The translations under genes were made by a program, and so were the position numbers. The notes under the pieces were generated by a model that worked only from the letters and a program-made list of their open reading frames with translations, did not search any database and was not told the DNA's origin. Shown here piece after piece: positions 49,905 to 60,783 of a stretch of 64,000 nt of DNA. The stretch is from positions 806,001 through 870,000 of the forward strand of contig NC_064655.1 of the NCBI RefSeq assembly GCF_001723175.1, read 5' to 3'. Source of the stretch: Penicillium oxalicum (taxonomy: Eukaryota; Ascomycota; Eurotiomycetes; Eurotiales; Aspergillaceae). Each line of letters starts with the position of its first letter. Position 1 is the stretch's first letter.

Positions 49905-52781
49905 ATGGCATACCCTCAGCGCCCTGCTCAACGCCCACCTCCCATGAGGCAGTACGACGCCAATAGTCCAGTATCACCTGTGTCGAGTCGCGGATATGCG
50001 CCCGAATTTGCGTATGGCGGTGAATATGGAGAAAGGTCCGGCACACCTGGAGGCTACGAACTGCGTCCCGGTGGTGACCGCAGCGCGGGAGGACAGGATG
50101 ATCCAAGCTACAGTTACCAGGCTGGGCCCGCGGGGGCTCCGCCGCATGGCTCGTCGCAACAACCACGATCAATGCGCCCGCCGCCTGGACCAGTCTCCCC
50201 AGACGCTCGACGACCTCCGATGGGATATAACGACCGACGCGGCTATCCTGGGGATCGCCCCCCAGGGCCCCCAGGGACGAGCCGGTCTCGACCTCGTGAG
50301 TAAACGCAACATCTTGACTAGGAGCTTGAAAGTGCTTTGATCTAATGGATTGTCTAGCCGGAGGTCGACCACCTCCCCCCGGAGGCAATTTCGACAGTCC
50401 GTTTCCCGCTGTCCCTGGCGGCCGAGACCCACGAGACCGACGCGGGCCTCCTCCTCGAGGGGGAGGTGGTATCGAGAATGGTATGGCCGCTATGGATCTC
50501 AACGGCCGAGGGATTCCACCCAGGCCCCATACCTCAAATTCAAACGGACGACGACCTGATATGAGGCAGCCGCCACCAAGGGGTCCCCCTCCTCCTACAG
50601 CTCGGGGAGGATACCCTCCAGGGCCAGCCCGCGCGGCTAGCTCCGGTCGAAGTGATCGTACCAATCGACCATATCCGGACCCCATGGGGCCTTCAATGGG
50701 TCCAAGTCCACCCAGCCGCAGTGCGACCATGCCGTCCCATATGGTGGCTCCAAATTATCCTGGCCAGCCATCTTACAGGGAACCGGATTTCTCAGGAGCC
50801 CCGATGAGTGAGATGCCTCCACCACGACCCAACACGGCAGGTGGCATGAGAGCTCCACGGCACCCGGATTATGATATGGAATTTGGGCTCGGTGCTGGGG
50901 CTGGTGGCAGTCTAATGCCCCCAATTCCTCCTGATCCAGGAAGTCGGGTCTCTTACGCCCCGAGAGAATTCCTGGATACCTACTACGAGCCTACTGATGA
51001 CGAACCCGATATGCCCAATTTCGACGCCATACCGAATTCACGAGCTGGCCCCACAGATGAGATGGGCTTAGAGACCCCCAAATTAGCACAAACCGGCCCT
51101 TCACCTTCTTCAGGCACAAATTACTCTGGCTCGAGACAAAATTCTATTCCGAATCAATTTGAGAATGCTGGTTTCCAGTTCGACATACCCTCCGATGGAT
51201 CTTCCAGGCCCAATCACGATAGGAATATGGGGCCCGGCCAAAACGGATATGGGCCGGAATATCCTCAAACCGGCCCAGTCCATGGACCACCTCAAGGCTA
51301 CCCTGCGCAACAGTCCCCGATCTATGATGAAAATCCAGACGCTCTGCCTCACCACCCTGTGCCTTTTCGTCCAGGTCATGATCAATCGGCCAAGCCAGCG
51401 CCAGTGCGTCAATACGGTTCTGCACCGGTTGCAAACCCCATGCCCGGTCCAGGTCCAGGTCCAGGTCCAGCGACTGCTCCCGTCCCTGGAAATAATCCTA
51501 GCGCTGCCCCTGGCCCTGATCAAGTGGCGCCTCAGACAGCCGCTGCCAAAATTGATGAAAATGGGCCAATCACACATGACGAACTTCAGAAGTTGCAGAT
51601 GAAAGCACGAGGTAATCCTGAAGATCAAGGGCTCCAACTCCTGCTGGCGAAGAAATTTGTTGAGGCATCCACTGTCCTCGTGGCCGAAAACACTCACTTT
51701 GACCCCAAAATGAAAGCCAAGGCTCAGGAGAAGTACATCCTTGATGCCCACAAGATTGTTAAAAAACTGGCCTCGGCTGGTTTTGCTGAGGCACAGTTTT
51801 ATCTAGCAGACTGTTACGGTGAAGGCCGGCTAGGCTTACAGGTTGATGCTAAGGAGGCGTTCTCCTTGTATCTCTCTGCAGCCAAGGCGGGCCACGCACA
51901 ATCGGCTTATCGAGTCGCTGTTTGTTGCGAGATTGGTGCTGAAGAAGGAGGTGGTACTCGACGCGACCCGTTCAAGGCAGTACAATGGTACAAGCGTGCC
52001 GCAGCCTTGGGCGATACCCCTGCCATGTACAAGATCGGCATGATCAATCTGAAGGGGTTGCTGGGACAGAAGAGTAATCCGCGGGAGGGTGTCTCCTGGC
52101 TAAAGCGCGCCGCCGAGCGCGCGGACGAGGAGAATCCTCACGCCCTTCATGAATTGGCGCTCATGTACCAGAGTGCCAGTGGTAACGACATTATCGTCCG
52201 CGATGAAGCATACGCCTCTCAACTGTTCCATCAGGCTGCCGATCTGGGCTACAAGTTCTCGCAATTCCGCCTTGGTGCGGTCTACGAGTATGGTCTGTTG
52301 GGCTGTCCGGTAGATAACCGCATGAGCATCATATGGTACACCCGTGCGGCTGCTCAGGGTGAGCACCAGAGTGAGCTCGCTCTTAGCGGTTGGTACCTGA
52401 CTGGGTCGGAAGGCATCTTGCAGCAGAACGACACGGAAGCGTATCTTTGGGCAAGGAAGGCAGCGTCTGCTGGCCTTGCCAAAGCTGAATACGCCATGGG
52501 ATATTACACTGAAGTTGGCATCGGTGTCACGGCCAACCTGGAAGATGCGAAGCGGTGGTACTGGCGTGCTGCTGGTAAGTGCGAAAGACCAAACGATGCT
52601 ATTTGATATGAAAGGGAAACAAGTCAGTGCTAACCCAACTCCCGATCTAACAGCACAGGGCTTCCCCAAGGCCCGCGAGCGTCTAGAGGATCTAAGAAGA
52701 GGAGGCGGTCGGTACCAGAAGACCCGCCTGTCTCGCTCCGCCGTCAGCAAGCAAAGTGAAGGGGACTGCGTCCTCATGTAA
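49905..52781 (+). CDS. skt5: Chitin synthase activator Skt5/Chs4 with Sel1 repeats and CaaX box
   Basis: Scaffold and activator of Chs3-class chitin synthase at septa and growth sites. Exons 49905-50295, 50358-52574 and 52654-52781 give 911 aa. The first ~530 residues are disordered: Pro/Gly/Arg/Ser-rich, including a PGPGPGPGP run near 51440-51475. From about 540 come Sel1-like tetratricopeptide repeats with the A..G...AQ..L...Y..G......D...A..WY..AA pattern (for example VDAKEAFSLYLSAAKAGHAQSAYRVAVC, read as units). The C-terminus ends CVLM, a CaaX prenylation motif; yeast Skt5/Chs4 is likewise farnesylated (CVIM). The final exon, which carries the CaaX box, is joined at a TAACAG acceptor in phase. 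The long opposite-strand frame at 49861-50730 is a composition shadow. Confidence 0.92.
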
Positions 52782-53948
52782 TATCTTTTTCCTCTCGACC
52801 TTTCCCACTTGCCGGATGCGAGGTATCGACCTGATTGTGTGGAACTGGATTCTGCGCGCTCGCAGAGTGGCATGTGTGTATTTCTCTAACGACGATCGGT
52901 GCTCCATGATTTCTTCTGCCTTGTAATGATCTTCTTTCCCTTTTCGCACTTCTTAAAGAACTTTATTTCATGATTCTTTCCTGGATTAGGATACAATTCA
53001 TGTCTTTGCTTCGATCCACTTACGCCATACTCAATGCTCTGTCTTGGTGTTTTTTTTTTTGAAAATGCTTTTGCGACTTTCAAGGGATCCATGATGGGAT
53101 TGGAGGTCCTTGCGTATTTTCCCGTGTACATCATTCACGAACTCTTGTGAGGAGGTATAGTGTGAGCTATCATTTCCTCGATAATTCTTTGGAAAGCCCT
53201 GATTGCATCCATCAATGGTTGAGTATTGTCCTATTCTAGACGTTGAACGGGTCCTCAACAGGCTGTCTGAGCCGTACTCAATGAACGAGGTGGATCAGGT
53301 TGCGGCTGTGATGTTAGAAGCTGAGCGGAAGGACCTAAGCAGGCAATATATGTGTTCCAATCAATCTTTGAAAGCATTTCAGGAAAATGAGCTCCCCCGG
53401 CCCCTGCGTAAGATTAATCACTCTCTTGGGAATCGAGAAAAAAAAAGACTCCGTGATAGCCCGTCTTGAACGCATCCCCGATGTTCACAACCTTAATGCC
53501 CTCGACATAGAGCAACGTGGAGTCCAGCAGCGGATTTCTTCCGCGCTTACAGAGCTGAGCTTAACCCGCCCAGTGCATCCGATTCCGCCGCGCGCAGCTT
53601 ACGAATTCAGCCATTCGTCGGCACTCCGAAGTCGCGCGATCCGCCTTTATATAATTTGTGTCACTTTATCTGTATCTTGTAAAAAGCAAATTTGACGAGA
53701 ACTGAAGTGTGAAAGTACCTACTGACCACTACGTAAGTCAATTACCTCCCAATCGTGGGGTTTGAAGTTTTATGGAAATCGCTGGAGAGCGGACTTAACC
53801 TTCTGTAAAGCTGCGAGAACATTCTTACTTACGGTATTTCATTTTGTAGGGTGCAAAATTTAAAAGTGCACATAAATCAGGGCTGTCGTCAGGTTATTAG
53901 CTCGAGGACTCGAGTGCATGCAAATTGGGCTACCTGTTGAGGGCATTG
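52782..53948. other. Intergenic, nothing recognised
   Basis: About 1.2 kb: skt5 3' region and dioxygenase promoter. A short open frame (53203-53469) has no supporting features. Confidence 0.45.
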
Positions 53949-55293
53949 ATGTTCTTTGGATCTCCACGGCAGTCGAGTCCATCTCAACACCCCCCAAAGA
54001 GCACATATTCCAAGAACAGACGTCTGGTCATTTACTCAGTTTTGGTGTCTGTTCTCCTCGCCCTAGTCTTGGCCAGCTCCTCTGAAAATACCGCCAATCT
54101 GTCGGCTCTCCGTCGGTTCTTAGGAACATTCTCACGAGCGACAACCGGCTCGGAGAGTGTGCCGGGCCCTACAAACTGTAGGAATCAATCCAAGATCAAG
54201 ATGAAGACACCAATTTACTTTCTGAGCCATGGCGGGGTGAGTCAAAACGAGTTTTTAGGCAACTCTCGGCGGGAAAAAAGAGATACCAGAAATGAGCAAC
54301 ATGAGGATTTCTGACTAGCTTTTTTTTGGCATCACAGCCCAATATCATGTACGATGTGCATCACCCGGTGTACAACGAACTGGGAAAGATAGGACGGGAA
54401 ATCACGACCAAAGTCAAACCAAGCGCGGTGGTGGTGTTTTCGGCGCACTGGCAGGGCGATCAAAATACCATCTATGTGAACACGGCGGAGCGCACGGATC
54501 TGATCTATGAGTAGGCCTCTCAGCTGCTACGAGCAATGTCCCGTTCTGTTTCGTTTATCGTGAATCCCACTGATGTTGCGGTCCAGCTTCTATGGGTTCC
54601 CGAGTCATTATTATCAGGAAAAGTACCCAAACAAGGGTAGCGCCACGGTGGCGCAGAGAGTACTCGATGCACTCAATGATGCTGGAATTGATGCGAAGGG
54701 GGTCGAGCGTGGTCTCGACCATGGAGTCTGGGCGAGCTTTAAATGCGGTCAGTTCCCTGAGTCTCGGTTGATGCTCGCTGGTCGGCCTTTGCGATCGTGA
54801 TTGAATAGCATGTATTGACGGCCAAGGGCGTACAGCTTTTGAACCGGACTCGAATCCTTTGAATGTCCCAATCGTGCAGGTTTCTCTCTTCGATACCGAG
54901 GATCCGACTCAACATGTCCGGCTTGGTCAGGCCGTGTCTCGCTTGCGTGAGGAGAATATCCTGATCATCGTGTCCGGAATGGCCGTACACAATCTTCGCG
55001 ATTTCCGGTTCGCGTTTGGTAATCCACATCCTTTGCCATACGCGGTCAGTTTTGACGAGGCTCTCAAAGATGCCGTGACAAAGTCACCAGCCGAGAGGGA
55101 GAGGGCTCTCGTTGATCTTCTCAAGCGACCCGATGCTCGCCAGGCTCATCCAAGCTTTGAGCATCTGCTGCCCATTTACGTTGGGGCAGGTGCGGCGGGC
55201 GAGGACACAGGCAAGAGACTCTGGACAATGCCTGAGGGTTCCATGAGCTGGGCGCAATTTCGATTCGGGGAAGTGGGCACTGCTGAACATTGA
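53949..55293 (+). CDS. LigB-type extradiol dioxygenase (4,5-DOPA dioxygenase-like)
   Basis: Class III ring-opening dioxygenase using non-haem Fe/Zn. The catalytic part is read from exons ending 54236, then 54338-54510, 54587-54747 and 54836-55293. From ATG 54201 (MKTPIYFLSHGG) it is 275 aa, the normal size. Predicted metal ligands and catalytic His are all present: LSHGGPNIMYD, VVFSAHWQ, RGLDHGVWASF, and GMAVHNLRDF. The first exon is open in frame upstream to ATG 53949, which would add 84 residues including KNRRLVIYSVLVSVLLALVLASS, a good type II signal anchor. The start is therefore uncertain; I report the longer span. In plants and some fungi this family makes betalain-type or other cleaved catechols; the substrate here is unknown. 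Confidence 0.85.
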
Positions 55294-55488
55294 TCGTAAG
55301 CTGTAGTGATAGATGGTCATTGTGAACTTCGCGCTCGTCATGAATTGAATGAGTAATTCTTTTTTGATAAGGTTCAATTTCACCTATAGGTACAAGGTAC
55401 ATAGAATGTTTAGGGGACGAGAGATACACGCGGAAGGATCATTTGGAAAGGGAAGATGCGAAAGAGGCTATGTCAGGAGGAAAAGTCG

Positions 55489-56025
55489 TTATGAAGCCTG
55501 CTTCACCAGATTCGTGATGCGCTCCTCAATCTGCGAGTCGGAAAGACCTAGGCAAAGTTAGCGCGAGGGTTCAGACAATTCGGGACTTGGCCGACCTACC
55601 CGAGAGAGCTTCTTGAGTCTCCTTGCCCAGGGCTAGAAGTCGTAAATGTATCAGTCAGCATGATTCTATCACTTCATTGAGGCTTTTCCCTTGATGAGTC
55701 TCGTGTTGGAATGGGAGCAAGTCAGGCGTACCGTATCGGGCAAAGACTCGGGGCTCGGTGCCGGCAGCCTCGCGGATCATGATGGGGGTGTGCGGGTTGT
55801 GCTTCTTCATGGTAGGGTAGGCGCGGTTGATGAAAGCTCTGTTAATCAATCACAGAGTCAGTCAATTGCTTCAGCGCCGGTTGTGCAGAACGCGCCGTCT
55901 GGAATTAGAGGTTTGCGTCTGAGAGGCTGGTGGACTGACCTTGTAGCAGCGCTCTGCTCGGAGGACTGGCAGAAGAGGAAGCGGAGCTCCTTCAGGCCCT
56001 TGGAGAAGACATATTTGCCAGACAT
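55489..56025 (-). CDS. NDUFA2: Complex I accessory subunit NDUFA2/B8 (10.5 kDa)
   Basis: Accessory subunit of mitochondrial NADH:ubiquinone oxidoreductase with a thioredoxin-like L51/S25/CI-B8 fold (PF05047). Four small exons (56025-55940, 55838-55732, 55632-55600, 55547-55489) give 94 aa. Conserved landmarks: LKELRFLFCQSS at the N-terminus, RAFINRAYPTMKKHNPHTPIMIREA, and EPRVFARYALGKE, then LSDSQIEERI toward the C-terminus. The length is typical (about 95-100). Exon 3 is only 33 nt. It is divergent from MPC2, whose product also works at the inner mitochondrial membrane. Confidence 0.92.
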
Positions 56026-56542
56026 TGTGATTGATTCTCCGTGAAGGAAGGAGGTCCAGAGGTGCGAGGCAGTAAGGTCGAGGGGTATCGTGAAGCAAGA
56101 CACAAGGCCGGAGGTGCGTTATTCGCAGCGGCGGTGATTCGCCCAGCAAAGAGATACCGCCGCTAGTCCCCTTTCGGTCCTGCTCACTCAAGCCCGCTTA
56201 CATCAGCATTTACGCCCAGCCGGCGGTACTTTTAGGATCAAAGGTCCCTATGAACAGCACGATCATGAGACTAATATTGCACCAAAATGTCTCAAAAATC
56301 GAATATGCTCGTGGAATATCAAGATTGGCTCTGTCCTGGTAGATAAAACAAAAAATGTGGGCATATGTCCCTGGGAGACACCCAAAAATCATAGCTGTGT
56401 AACAGCCCAGTCACCCGGAGATAAAACATGCTGGGCCCGACCACCGGCCGATTCCGCCCTGCGTTCTTCTCAACCTTTCGGGAACAACCTAAGGACTCGA
56501 GCTTTTGACCACTCTCCTCTCCTTGTCCACCACATACACACC
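56026..56542. promoter_or_regulatory. Bidirectional promoter of NDUFA2 and MPC2 genes
   Basis: 517 bp between divergent starts of two nuclear-encoded mitochondrial genes. An ATTGG (CCAAT-box complement) occurs at about 56324, a possible HAP-complex site, which would suit respiratory genes. The site call is weak. Confidence 0.45.
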
Positions 56543-57387
56543 ATGTCCTCGTCGCGCGTGGGCTTCCGCTTTTTAAACAGCACTCGCTTTGCTTTCCGCA
56601 ATGCCTCTGCGCCTTTCCGCCGGCCGGGGGCCAAGGGCTTCCGCTTCCAGAGCTCCGAGGCCGGCACCGCAGAGCAGCAGAGTGCTTTCCAGCGCATGTG
56701 GAACAGCCCAGTTGGTGTCAAGACTGTGCACTTCTGGTAGGTTGTTCTGCGCTTACTGGATGGAGTTTCTACACGGGGAATGGTTGGTCGATGCTAACTT
56801 GTGATCGGACAGGGCCCCCGTCATGAAGGTACGACTCGCGTGACCCAGTTCATCCTTTCATCGCAACAAGCGCAGAATTCCTTTGATCTCATCATTGATC
56901 CCATCCTCGTCGGACTGTGAATTGCGCTCAACTCAATCGTCCGACCATGAACAATGGCTGATATTTTTTTTCTCATTGCATAGTGGGCTCTCGTCATCGC
57001 CGGTATCTCCGACTTCAATCGCCCTGCGGAAAAGCTTTCTTTGACTCAGAACTGTGCCTTGATGGCCACGGGAGCCATCTGGACCCGTTGGTGTCTGATC
57101 ATCAAGCCCCGTAATGTCCTGTGCGTTGACTCGATGACTTGCACGGCTCCGATCACTTTCCGCTAATCATCCTCTTTTTCTCTGCATATAGGCTCGCCGC
57201 CGTGAACTTCTTCCTCGGATGCGTTGGTGTCGTCCAAGTGTCCCGCATCTTCATGTGGCAGCGTAGCCAGAAGGGCTCATCGGCTGAGGCTGCCAAGGAA
57301 CTCGAACAGGAAGCTGCCGACTCGGCCAAGTCTGTTGTGCACGAGACCGAGAAGGCAGTCAAGAGTGTTGGCGAGAAGGCCGTCTAA
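56543..57387 (+). CDS. mpc2: Mitochondrial pyruvate carrier subunit MPC2
   Basis: Inner-membrane subunit that with MPC1 imports pyruvate. Four exons (56543-56736, 56813-56828, 56984-57120, 57192-57387) give 180 aa. The N-terminus is an Arg/Ser/Phe-rich presequence (MSSSRVGFRFLNSTRFAF). The carrier core reads FHFWAPVMKW-like (TVHFW, APVMK, WALVIAGISDFNRPAEKLS), then QNCALMATGAIWTRWCLIIKPRN and LAAVNFFLGCVGVVQVSRI, the conserved MPC spans and the N.LL..VN motif region. Exon 2 is only 16 nt, coding for APVMK plus a shared Trp codon, so automated models may skip it. A soluble Ala/Glu/Lys-rich helical tail of about 40 residues extends beyond the usual core. Confidence 0.93.
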
Positions 57388-58444
57388 AAGCGATCCCGTC
57401 CGTACGGAGGACGACTCGGACGTAGTTGGTCACGGGAGGGACTGCCCTGGAGCGATCTGATCAGATCACTCGCATCTGTAACGAGCAATCTCGGAGCGAA
57501 GCTCTTGAATATGAGCATGATCTATCTCAGATACGTCTCGAATTGCGCTCGTCTGCCTAGAGCATTTTTCGAGTCTGCGGAGGACCTACTGTACATATTA
57601 CCCACCTATGCAATGATTTCTCTCTCTCTTCCTCAATGACACAAGATAGAGAGGTCTTGAATGTACGATCTTTCTAGCACTTGGGTAATCGGTTGCGCAG
57701 CGGACTTTTGAGGTCTCGGGAGAGCTTGGCCCACCGGTGAAAATGGCGGAAACATCTCCGGAGCCTGTCATCGTCATATTTCCTCGCGAAATCATTGAGG
57801 TTATTCCTCCAGTGGCGGTCCAAGTAGCCGGCAGTCCACATGTCACGGGATCTGCATCTTCTCTTTAAGCGTGTCTTCAGTTTAGGAGCCTTTTGTGAAC
57901 CTCCGCCTCTCAAAGCAGGATGTGGCCGAGATTTGCCTCCAACTTGCCCGTTGATCGTGGCGGGAATTTTCCTCCCAATCGGCAAAATCTCCACCAAATC
58001 TTCCTCCAACCGCGCTGGGACAATCGTCTTCAGCGAGAACATTCACCTTGTGCCCAATCTCCACAAGCTTTACCGACGTGACGCTTTGCATGCGCCCCTG
58101 CCTGGTCGCCGCTGGAGAGCTTCGTTTCCTACCCCACAATATCCATTTCCCCCCTCATTTCCCCCGGACAAACCGTCAACGTGGATAGACTCCACTCAAT
58201 CGGGACTTGAAGTTAACAGCGACCCCCGTGTCCATGACTGGACCGTCGCGCAATGCCGGGGAATGCAGTCGAAGCTCAGGGGGTGTGGAGTGAAGGAGGG
58301 AGGGGCCTCCATCTGCTGTGCCTTATGCCGAGAATAATATAAAAAGAGTCGTGTGGGCAGCTTCCGCCGATCATTTCGTCTGTCGACTGTTGACACAGCA
58401 TCTCTCCTTTAAAAAACCGACGTCGTCTGTGCCTATTTCCCACA
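57388..58444. other. Intergenic, with one weak small ORF
   Basis: MPC2 3' region and polygalacturonase promoter. Contains the questionable frame at 57674-58042 listed separately. A TATA-like ATATAAAAAG at about 58337-58346 lies about 100 nt upstream of the polygalacturonase ATG. Confidence 0.5.
57674..58042 (-). CDS. Doubtful small basic protein
   Basis: ATG-initiated 122-codon frame. The C-terminal half is rich in Arg, Trp, Phe, His and Leu (WTAGYLDRHWRNNLNDFARK; CFRHFHRWAKLSRDL), which could form a basic amphipathic helix. No family, intron or conserved neighbour supports it, and an opposite-strand frame of similar length overlaps. It may equally be chance within UTR sequence. Confidence 0.25.
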   Translation of the reverse strand: MFSLKTIVPARLEEDLVEILPIGRKIPATINGQVGGKSRPHPALRGGGSQKAPKLKTRLKRRCRSRDMWTAGYLDRHWRNNLNDFARKYDDDRLRRCFRHFHRWAKLSRDLKSPLRNRLPKC

Positions 58445-60279
58445 ATGAAGATCTCCAGTATCCTGGCACAGGCACTCAGCCTCAGTCTATCGCTCGGCAC
58501 AGTTGCCGAGGCCAAAAACTCACGATCTCGCAATGATGCATGCCATCCTCACCACCCATTCCATCCACTTCCTGGCAGCAAAGATCGCCACAAGACATGC
58601 CATGTCCCGACTAATGGCGACGGCACTGACGACTCCGCCCATATCCTGTCGACGCTGAAAAAGTGCAACAACGGCGGTAAAGTCGTCTTTGACGCCGGAA
58701 AGACCTACACTGTCGGCAAAGCCATGGACATGACATTCCTTAAGAGCGTAGATCTGGGTGTGTAGTGCTTTTGCAACTTCAGTGGGCCTTCTTTACAGGC
58801 CTCCGTTGGGTTGATCGAGTGAAGCTAAATGCGTCAATACAGAAATCCTCGGCACAATTCAATTCACCAACGACACCGACTACTGGCAAGCTAATGCTTT
58901 CAAGCAAGTTTACCAAAATGCCACCACCTTCTTCCAGATTGGTGGCACAGACGTCAACGTCTACGGTGGCGGTACCCTAGACGGCAACGGACAGGTCTGG
59001 TATGACCTGTATGCTAAGGAGCCCTTGATCTTGCGCCCAATCTTGTTCGGTGTCATCGGCCTGCACGGCGGTAGCATTGGCCCCCTCAAGCTGCGCTACT
59101 CCCCACAGTGGTACAATTTCGTTGCCAACTCATCAGACATTCTGTTTGAGGGTATCGATATCTCGGGCTACAGCAAGAGCGCACATGAGGCCAAGAACAC
59201 CGATGGATGGTGAGTGCCACAGCGGGGCGCGGAAGAGCTCGCAATATAGGATCCATAAAGAGAGAACACTAATCACGCTCTTGCAGGGATATCTACCGGT
59301 CAAACAATATTGTTATCCAGGATTCAGTGATCAACAACGGCGATGGTACGTGTCGAGAAGCGAGCAGATTTTCCACCTACAGTGATGCTGACGGACCTCT
59401 AGACTGCGTCTCTTTCAAGCCCAATTCCACAAACGTGATTGTTCAGAACCTTCATTGCAATGGCTCGCATGGTATCTCCGTTGGCTCGCTGGGCCAGTAC
59501 AAGGACGAGGTCGATATCGTTGAGAACATTCTCGTCTACAACATCTCCATGTTCAACGCATCTGTAAGTCTCCACGGAAATGAATGTCGAGTTTTGCCAC
59601 ATTGTTGCAATGATCTAATACAGTGTAGGACGGTGCTCGCATCAAGGTCTGGCCCGGTGTGGCCTCGGCTCTGTCCACTGACCTCCAGGGCGGAGGTGGC
59701 TCCGGTAGCGTGAGGAACATCACCTACGATACCATGACTATCAAGAATGTCGACTACGCCATCGAGGTCACTCAGTGCTATGGACAGAAGAACCTGACTC
59801 TCTGCAACCAGTTCCCCGTAAGTCACTTCTCCTGCCTTTTTAGAGTCTACTATAGTCTCCTCGGTACCTGATCGATCTCTAATCATCTTCGGTCAAAATC
59901 ACAGAGCAGCATGACCATCTCAGACGTATACTTCAAGAACATCAAGGGCACTACCTCTGGAAAACGGGATCCTGTCGTTGGAACAATCGTTTGCTCAAGC
60001 CCGGACGTAAGAATTCCACCCCCCCCTTCCCGCCCTTCTCATTTTTTACACCCCTTCGACTGAAGACGACAGTTCTGACACTTCACATAGGTCTGTTCAA
60101 AGATTTACGCCTCCGATATCAACGTCAAGAGCCCAAAAGGTTCCAACACTTTCACCTGCACAAATGTAAGTCATTGCCCGCATCCTTCAGACCACTCGAT
60201 CGAATGACCCAGTCACTTATTGCTTTTGAATCCATAGGTTGATGACAGCCTGCTGGCTATCAATTGCACCTCGAGCTAA
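58445..60279 (+). CDS. Secreted exopolygalacturonase (GH28)
   Basis: Hydrolyses terminal galacturonic acid from pectin chains. Eight exons (58445-58757, 58843-59209, 59287-59345, 59403-59563, 59629-59817, 59905-60006, 60091-60165, 60238-60279) give 435 aa. The signal peptide is [25 protein letters not shown]28 active-site motifs all occur in order: NTDGWD, NNGDDC (paired acids), [11 protein letters not shown] (the exo-type replacement for the endo GHG context) and RIKVWPG. Numerous N-glycosylation sequons (NNT, NGS, NAS, NLT, NCT types) and paired Cys fit a secreted enzyme. The GSHG form and C-terminal Cys arrangement favour exo- over endo-polygalacturonase. It converges with a zinc-finger regulator gene about 0.5 kb away. 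Confidence 0.92.
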
Positions 60280-60783
60280 TCTTTGTAATCATACATTTCG
60301 ATTTGGGACACTCTTTTTATAAAAGATTGCTCATCACCAATTGAGCTACTTCATATCCGCGCTCTCACGGGACGAGACTGTTTGCGACTGGACTCTCACG
60401 CAGATCCTGTCAATAGAACCTCACTCGGGTCCGACCAGGTTGAAAATGCCTAACAGCGACATGAAGATAAATCGTAATTTGCACCGCGTGTTCATGGCAA
60501 GCGCTTTGTTGCTGACGACCCGAGGCAATGAAAACCTCACGTAGAGTAATATACATGCTGCGATCATAATCCTCAATGCATGGATCCCCAAATATCGCTG
60601 TAGGATATTGAAAATGGCGGGGCTGCTATCCAGCCCTAAACAAAAACTGGATGTAAAAGTCCCATCAAGTGAACATGAGGGGGGAGAGAAGAGCGAAAGA
60701 AAGGGCCGTGCACGTTTACATTTAAATGAATCGCGTGGAAACTCAAGGAAAATCGCTTTGGAGTTTGGAACCATACGAATGGT
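60280..60783. other. Convergent 3' spacer
   Basis: About 0.5 kb between the 3' ends of the polygalacturonase and regulator genes. No supported ORF. Confidence 0.5.

Noticed and set aside
49861..50730. 289-codon minus-strand frame
   Set aside because: Antisense of the Pro/Gly-rich skt5 N-terminus; composition artefact.
52900..53258. Short minus-strand frames near 53 kb
   Set aside because: Low-complexity Lys/Ser-rich translations of an A/T-rich 3' region with no start context or homology.
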